The notes under the pieces: model-generated
Database searches by the model: none
What the model saw: only the letters and a program-made list of their open reading frames with translations
Told to the model about the DNA's origin: nothing
From: Candidatus Omnitrophota bacterium
GTDB lineage: Bacteria > Ratteibacteria > UBA8468 > B48-G9 > JAFGKM01
Assembly (NCBI GenBank): GCA_023818785.1
Contig: JAMWCO010000030.1
Span: forward strand, 1 to 13,042
DNA: 13,042 nt
Reading direction: 5' to 3'
Program-made: the position numbers and the translations under genes
Shown here: in pieces, positions 7,687 through 13,042 of the stretch
Layout of the letters: each line of letters opens with the position of its first letter
Numbering within the stretch: position 1 is the first letter of the stretch

Positions 7687-9120
7687 TTACAATGGTTCAA
7701 CTTTTTTTATTCTATAACCTGTAAACTTATATATTATATCAATTATTTTATCTTCTGTTTTTTCAGAAATTTTTGGTAATATTTTTTTACCATTTAATGC
7801 CTCACTTACTATTTCTTTTGCAATATCAATATCTTTTTTCATCCCTATCTTCTTCCAATTAAAAAACATATCCCTTGTAAATATTTTTGGTTCCCATAAT
7901 TGGTCTTTAAAATATTTAACTGTATGCTCTGAAGCGATAAAAGATTCATTCCTTTCAATAACTTCTTTTATTATATCAAAACCAATTTTTTCTTCATCTA
8001 TGATTTCTTCTTTTGCAAATCTTTTAAGTATCTCTACTATTTCTTTATCTATAACCATCTGAATTGGAGAATAAACCTCATCAATTGATAAAAGACCACA
8101 ACATATATTTGCTTTTTTACTTGAAAATAGGGATGGTAACGAATTTATAATTTTTTGAATTCCACTTTCTGGCGATGGTATTTTTGCATCACAATGTCCT
8201 GTATGAGCCCAAAAACTTGCTTTATATTTTCTTGCAATTTGGGCCATTATAATATTTGAAATTTCTTTTTCAGGTCTTCCATAAAGTTGATAAGTTGTTT
8301 TCATATCAAGTGGAGAGATTTCGCATGATATTGTTAAATTTTTATCACCAAAAAAAGCCCTATAAATTATATTTGAAAAAATTACCTGTGATAAATGCAT
8401 TGAAACTGCACCAGAAATTGTAACAGGGGTTGTGCTTCCAATGACATCCATTACTCCTATAATTATCTTTAAATTTCTTTTTGCAAAATATAAGAATATT
8501 TCTGCTTCTTCTTTTGTAAATCTTAAAGGAGAAACAAAATGAATATGTAATAGACTTTTTGAAATTACATCTTGCAAATTTAAATTCTTTTCTTCTGCAT
8601 AAATTTCACAAATTTTTAATATTAATTCTGCCCATTTTATATTATTTATTGAACAACAACCTTTATCAAGAAATTTAAAACATAGATAATGGTAATATGG
8701 TAGAAAAAATTTTTCTGGAATTTCAGGAAGTGGAGTTGCATAAATACCTCCAAATGGTAATGATAAGTTCTGAGCAATTTTAAAATATTTTAGAAAAATT
8801 TCCGTATCTAAAACTTTATATTCATTATCAAATGGGTCAAGATACCAGCCATGATATAAACTTACTTGATATGTTATTTCTGGTTTTAATTTTGACCAAT
8901 TAATCTTTTCAGAATCTTCAATAAAATTTTCAATAAATTCTGGTGGGAAATATACTCTTTTTTTATCATAATTTACTTTACCACCAAACTCTTCAAGTTT
9001 TTTCAATATTTCTTCATTATCAACAAAAAATCCAACTTCATTTAAAATTTTTAGCATTGTATTATGGAGCAAATTTAATTCATTTTTATCAAGCATTTCA
9101 AAATATCTCCATTTTCCCAT
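7687..9120 (-). CDS. MttB-family (trimethylamine methyltransferase-like) protein, non-pyrrolysine
   Basis: The MttB superfamily transfers a methyl group from a methylated, usually quaternary, amine such as glycine betaine, proline betaine, carnitine or trimethylamine to a corrinoid protein. This 477-residue protein has the usual length, an N-terminal helical segment ending FPPEFIENFI, and the family signature GSTTPVTISGA (228-238) preceded by IIGVMD. The later part includes YGRPEKEISN and WAHTGHCDAKIPSPESGIQ. No in-frame amber codon interrupts the gene, so it belongs to the non-Pyl group that uses betaine-type substrates rather than to true trimethylamine methyltransferases. AAGGAGG 5 nt upstream fixes the start, and the gene begins 12 nt after the glycosidase stop. 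No corrinoid protein (MttC) or reactivase is nearby, so the methyl acceptor must be encoded elsewhere or the function has drifted. Confidence 0.85.
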   Translation of the reverse strand: MGKWRYFEMLDKNELNLLHNTMLKILNEVGFFVDNEEILKKLEEFGGKVNYDKKRVYFPPEFIENFIEDSEKINWSKLKPEITYQVSLYHGWYLDPFDNEYKVLDTEIFLKYFKIAQNLSLPFGGIYATPLPEIPEKFFLPYYHYLCFKFLDKGCCSINNIKWAELILKICEIYAEEKNLNLQDVISKSLLHIHFVSPLRFTKEEAEIFLYFAKRNLKIIIGVMDVIGSTTPVTISGAVSMHLSQVIFSNIIYRAFFGDKNLTISCEISPLDMKTTYQLYGRPEKEISNIIMAQIARKYKASFWAHTGHCDAKIPSPESGIQKIINSLPSLFSSKKANICCGLLSIDEVYSPIQMVIDKEIVEILKRFAKEEIIDEEKIGFDIIKEVIERNESFIASEHTVKYFKDQLWEPKIFTRDMFFNWKKIGMKKDIDIAKEIVSEALNGKKILPKISEKTEDKIIDIIYKFTGYRIKKVEPL

Positions 9121-9124
9121 TTTT

Positions 9125-9131
9125 CCTCCTT
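9125..9131 (-). promoter_or_regulatory. Shine-Dalgarno site for the MttB-family gene
   Basis: On the minus strand AAGGAGG lies between the glycosidase stop (TGA, 9135-9133) and the ATG at 9120-9118, with a 4-nt spacer. It is the only strong ribosome binding site visible inside the minus-strand operon. The downstream genes start by overlap or with weak A-rich leaders, which suggests independent and possibly higher translation of the methyltransferase. Confidence 0.8.
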
Positions 9132-9132
9132 C

Positions 9133-12100
9133 TCATTTGAAAAGCCCTGTAATTGCAAAAAGGAAAAATTGAGCATTTTTATTGCTTTCTACTTTTATCC
9201 ATTTTATAGGTATTTCAGGATTTGGATTTTTCCATATTTGAAAAAAAATACCTGCTCTATGTCCTGAAAAAGACTTTTCCCATGCGATTTCCGCCTCTTT
9301 AAGTTTAAAATCTTCCTTTATACCAATAAACCACCAGTCATCTATATGAAAACCTCTTTTAACTTCAATTATTTCTTCTGGAGGTGGTTCTGGTGGTATA
9401 AATTCTTTCTCATATCTTATCCTATATTTTGCAATTGTTTCTCCGTCTTTTGCTTTTACCCATGCTGCACTATGTAAAAAAATTAAGATTTCTGCCTTCT
9501 TATTTACAGGTATCTCTCTTGTCTCAGTAAGAAAGTCAGGGCCAAATAAAGAAATTATAGTGTTGGTTTGTTCTTCTGGTGAAATTATGTAAAAAGGTAT
9601 CCCTAAAAAATTAACTTTTCCTTTTGGTATATCCCTTAGATCTCTATATGGTCCGTGCCCTATCCATCCTGAAGAACCAGGTTCGTCAATATATCTCCAG
9701 TTAACAAAATTTTTTAAATCAACAAAAAAAACTTTATATTGAGAAATAAGTTTTGAATAATCAATTTTTTCTCCTCCAATTTTCTGCATCTCCTGTTGTA
9801 TTTCTATCCCCAAATTTGTTAATAATAAAATGGAAAATCTATTTGATGATGGGAAATTACAAACTCTCCATCTTGTATTATCAACGATAATATATCCATT
9901 ACCAACTTTTATCTTCCATAAACCTTCAGGATAGATAAGAGGGATATTTGGATAATTTGTTTTTATTAGAGGAATTTTTCTTACTATATCAACAGGATTA
10001 GGCGACCTTTTTTCTATTGGAGTTGCTGTAAACATAGCCCATATTAACTGTTCATTTGTAATCCCCTCCATCATCGGGTCATAGTTAATTTTTATTGCTT
10101 GTGTTGTTGGAATTGTTTTGAAATAAATTTCTCCTTCTATAATTTTTTCAAACCATAATTTGTCTTGCTCTGATAAATCACATATATAAACAATACCACC
10201 TTTCTCAATATATTTCTTTATATTCCCCAATTCATCCCCAATACTTTTTATTATTTTTTCATCTCTTTCACCTATAAATAAAATATCAAATCCAGGATTG
10301 AAATTCTCAATTCTTTTTATATCTTTAAAATTTAAATTATAATTCATAGATGATATTAATTTACCACCTTCTTTTTCCATTATACTAAACCTTTTACCAA
10401 ATTTTATCCCTCTTTTTCCATATTTTAAAAGTTGAATTAAGAGTTGGTCTGCGGCTGGAACTACATTAGATTTATTTATTAAATCCATTTGACAAAAATA
10501 TATAGAGCCATAATTTAATGGAAATTCAATTAAACAAGTTAAAGTTAGACCTCTACTTCTGTTTTGATGGTTTGTTAAAATAAGTGGCTTAAAATTTCCT
10601 TTTAATGGAATTTCAAAAGGTTCAAAAACTACAATATGATTCTGCCCCCAAAAACAGAAATCGTAATAATCAAAATTTTTCATAACTGGATGAGAATAAT
10701 TGACTGGATAACTAGTAGATGTATAAACAGGTTTTGAAGGATATTTAAAATTAAATTTCCAAAATGTTATTGGTTCTGTTTTCCCAAAATAATTTTGTCC
10801 AAGAATAATTAAACATAACCCATTTTTAACAAGTTCAATTAAGTAATCAGCATTTTCTTTAATTTTTTTATCAAGAGAATCCTGTCCAATAACAAATATA
10901 TCATTTTCTTTTAATTCATTTAATTCATTCACTTTTACATATTTTATTTTTAACTTTTTAAGTGCAATTTCTGTTTGGCCATAAATATCATAAAGTTTTA
11001 TCAATGGAATACCTTCCTTTAAATCCTCTATCTCCTTTTTAGGAACAATTTCCCAAATATAGTCCTTTTCATAAAGATTTCTACCTTTAAAATAAATAGA
11101 TAATTTAAAAACAAATTCTTTTCTTTCTTTGACATTGGGTAATTTTATTTCAACTTTCTTCCATTTAACCTCAAATTGTTTTAAATATAAACTAAACTTT
11201 TCACTAAAATATTCTTTCTCATCCCATCTATCAATTAATTTTATCTCAACTTCAAATTCTCCTTCTTTAAATGTATCATTATGAATACTCAAATTTCTTA
11301 TAACTTTTTCTTCTTCATAAAACTGTTTTGTAAACTCTCTCGGGAATATAGCAATTGGGGAAAGTGCTTCTGGTTGAACTGTGGACCAACAATGAGCATG
11401 GAAAGAATTAACTTCTGACTGTCTATATCCAATATACAAAAATTCCCTTTCCTTACTTACTCCTGCAAGTGAACCAAAACTCCAATTATTCCAGGTAACT
11501 GGCGGCAAATAAGTCATAACATCCTCCCCCCATAGGGAAGCATAAAATCCAGGTATTTGGTCTTCTGCTATCCAACTAAATTCACCAATCCATAAAGGCA
11601 TTTTTCTATTCCATGTGAAAAGGGTACTGATTTTCCCATCAATTTCAAGTTTATCCCAAGGGTCTGGATTTGTTTCAAATTGTCTTTTTCTTCTTTCTTT
11701 CTCATCATCTGGTATCTCATCTGGCTTCCCATACCAATATGCATCATTCGGTAAAACTCCATACCAAGGGTAGTGAGGGTTTGCAAGCATCGCCTTTCCT
11801 TCAAGATCATATTGAGCATCATTAGTAACAAATCTTGTTGGGTCAATTTTAAAAATTTCTTCTTCTATTTCTTTAAGCCATTCTGCTTTTGCAAGCCATG
11901 GAGCATAACACTCATTTCCTGTATTCCATAAAATTATTGATGGATGGTTCCCTCTTTCCCATATTTTTGCTTTAAAAACTTTTATCAAATTTTCCTTTAA
12001 TCTTTCATCTTGATATGCGTAATAGGCTCCAGCATTTGCTCCAAGCCCACCCTCCTGCCCAATTACAAAACCTATCTCATCTGCTACATCTAAAGTTTCT

Positions 12101-13042
12101 TTTGCAATATAATAAGAATACCTATTTGAAAACTGCCCAAGTGATTTTTTCTTATTAAAAAATCTATATGATGAATTTATTGAATATCTTGTATGCCAAC
12201 CAACAGATAAACCAGGAGCATATTCTTCATAAATCTTAATTTCTTTACCATTTAAATAAATCTTATCTTTTGACCAACTCCATTCTCTTGCTCCAAATCT
12301 AAAATCAACTTCATCAACTAAAACTTTATTTTTAAATAATAAAACTTTCAATTGATATAAATAAGGTGTCTCAGGTGTCCATAATTTCTCTGTCTTCCAC
12401 TTATATGAAAAACTTTTCTCAATCACACTTTTACCTTCAATATTTAATTTATTTTCATCCAGAACTTTCACAATTTCACCATTATATAGAATGTACGGTT
12501 TTATTTCAATTTTTACATTTTCATCTTTATCATTTCTTATCTTATAAATTATCTCTATTTCATCTTTACTAATCCATGTCCTTATCAAACAATTTTCTAT
12601 CCATATTTCTGGCATCTCTTTTAAATAAACGGATTTTGTTATTCCAATACCATATGTATCGCGTGGCCATCCTGGTCTTATTAAACTATAAGAACTGACT
12701 GACTTTGTAACACCAAGAATTGGTTTAGGCAATTCTGGCTTTAAATTAGCAATCCAACCAATTACACCAATAACAATTTCATTTTTACCTTCTTTTATAA
12801 ATTCAGTTATATCAATATAAAATGGGATTTCACTTTGTTTATTCCCACCTGCCTTATTCCCATTTACCCAGATCTCACAGTCCTCATAAATACTTTCAAA
12901 ATAAAGGTAATACCTCTTATTTTGTTCAATTTTATTTATATCAAAATATGTCCTGTAATACATTTTATGTAATTTTTCAAGTTTTTCTCTATAAAAAAAT
13001 GGAACAGGAAATTTTTCCCATTCTCCTTCTGGAGGATATTTT
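9133..13042 (-). CDS. Very long GH2-type glycosidase, 5' end outside the window
   Basis: This is probably a beta-glycosidase (beta-galactosidase/beta-glucuronidase type) with retaining GH2 chemistry. The first ATG in frame (12961-12963) is internal: the frame runs on upstream to the window edge and encodes a GH2-like lead-in (EGEWEKFPVPFFY), so the true start is not seen, nor is any signal peptide. Numbering from that ATG: jelly-roll sugar-binding domain (1-120, IWVNGNKAGG), immunoglobulin-like domain (125-225, FRFGAREW), TIM barrel (230-520) with acid/base E351 (WNTGNE) and likely nucleophile E461 (LWIGEFSW). A beta domain follows, then two regions resembling class I glutamine-amidotransferase-like folds (about 655-850 and 880-1050), and a C-terminal beta domain (HSAAW, AKYRIRY, FHIDDWW, WKNPNPEIPIKWI). 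At 1302 or more residues it is far longer than a simple GH2 enzyme. It leads the operon visible here. Confidence 0.85.
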   Translation of the reverse strand, partial: KYPPEGEWEKFPVPFFYREKLEKLHKMYYRTYFDINKIEQNKRYYLYFESIYEDCEIWVNGNKAGGNKQSEIPFYIDITEFIKEGKNEIVIGVIGWIANLKPELPKPILGVTKSVSSYSLIRPGWPRDTYGIGITKSVYLKEMPEIWIENCLIRTWISKDEIEIIYKIRNDKDENVKIEIKPYILYNGEIVKVLDENKLNIEGKSVIEKSFSYKWKTEKLWTPETPYLYQLKVLLFKNKVLVDEVDFRFGAREWSWSKDKIYLNGKEIKIYEEYAPGLSVGWHTRYSINSSYRFFNKKKSLGQFSNRYSYYIAKETLDVADEIGFVIGQEGGLGANAGAYYAYQDERLKENLIKVFKAKIWERGNHPSIILWNTGNECYAPWLAKAEWLKEIEEEIFKIDPTRFVTNDAQYDLEGKAMLANPHYPWYGVLPNDAYWYGKPDEIPDDEKERRKRQFETNPDPWDKLEIDGKISTLFTWNRKMPLWIGEFSWIAEDQIPGFYASLWGEDVMTYLPPVTWNNWSFGSLAGVSKEREFLYIGYRQSEVNSFHAHCWSTVQPEALSPIAIFPREFTKQFYEEEKVIRNLSIHNDTFKEGEFEVEIKLIDRWDEKEYFSEKFSLYLKQFEVKWKKVEIKLPNVKERKEFVFKLSIYFKGRNLYEKDYIWEIVPKKEIEDLKEGIPLIKLYDIYGQTEIALKKLKIKYVKVNELNELKENDIFVIGQDSLDKKIKENADYLIELVKNGLCLIILGQNYFGKTEPITFWKFNFKYPSKPVYTSTSYPVNYSHPVMKNFDYYDFCFWGQNHIVVFEPFEIPLKGNFKPLILTNHQNRSRGLTLTCLIEFPLNYGSIYFCQMDLINKSNVVPAADQLLIQLLKYGKRGIKFGKRFSIMEKEGGKLISSMNYNLNFKDIKRIENFNPGFDILFIGERDEKIIKSIGDELGNIKKYIEKGGIVYICDLSEQDKLWFEKIIEGEIYFKTIPTTQAIKINYDPMMEGITNEQLIWAMFTATPIEKRSPNPVDIVRKIPLIKTNYPNIPLIYPEGLWKIKVGNGYIIVDNTRWRVCNFPSSNRFSILLLTNLGIEIQQEMQKIGGEKIDYSKLISQYKVFFVDLKNFVNWRYIDEPGSSGWIGHGPYRDLRDIPKGKVNFLGIPFYIISPEEQTNTIISLFGPDFLTETREIPVNKKAEILIFLHSAAWVKAKDGETIAKYRIRYEKEFIPPEPPPEEIIEVKRGFHIDDWWFIGIKEDFKLKEAEIAWEKSFSGHRAGIFFQIWKNPNPEIPIKWIKVESNKNAQFFLFAITGLFK

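Noticed and set aside
7687..9120. Annotating the MttB-family gene as a true pyrrolysine-dependent trimethylamine methyltransferase.
   Set aside because: There is no in-frame amber codon anywhere in the gene, and no corrinoid or pyl genes are in the window.
12961..12963. Taking the ATG at 12963 as the start of the glycosidase.
   Set aside because: The same frame continues upstream to the window edge with sequence typical of a GH2 N-terminal domain, and no ribosome binding site precedes this ATG.

Overview
The window is AT-rich bacterial DNA carrying tightly packed genes of bacterial type. There are good Shine-Dalgarno sequences, sigma70-like promoters, and repeated ATGA stop/start overlaps. 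The gene mix points to an uncultured saccharolytic, probably anaerobic lineage: a ROK sugar kinase, a deoxyhypusine-synthase-like enzyme, an MttB-family methyltransferase, several AP-endonuclease-2-type TIM-barrel isomerases, a PHP protein with a CBM9-like tail, and a very long GH2 protein. Candidate phyla such as Omnitrophota or the Planctomycetota/Lentisphaerota/Verrucomicrobiota neighbourhood are plausible, but this is inference from gene content only. No rRNA or tRNA is present to place it.

Left part (1-479): a small intergenic stretch with a perfect 9-bp inverted repeat and the C-terminal stump of a DDE transposase on the minus strand. A TTGACA promoter then faces right.

Plus-strand part (480-3495): a ROK-family sugar kinase and methionyl-tRNA formyltransferase (fmt) are coupled by a 4-bp ATGA overlap. 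A separate promoter and a strong Shine-Dalgarno sequence precede a bacterial deoxyhypusine-synthase-like gene that keeps the catalytic lysine but has changed several spermidine-pocket residues.

Minus-strand part (13042 down to 3521): one six-gene operon, transcribed right to left, enters from beyond the right edge. Its order is GH2-type glycosidase (5' end outside the window), MttB-family non-pyrrolysine methyltransferase, a decayed sugar-phosphate-isomerase-like gene, a PHP-CBM9 fusion, a calcineurin-like metallophosphoesterase and an intact sugar-phosphate-isomerase-like gene. Gaps are 12 nt or less, or are overlaps. The cassette looks like a glycan or glycoside catabolism unit with an unexpected corrinoid-methyltransferase-family member. 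No transporter, regulator or corrinoid protein is visible in the window. The decayed isomerase has lost about 78 internal residues and most of its C-terminus, but an out-of-frame relic of its original end still overlaps the next start codon as ATGA.
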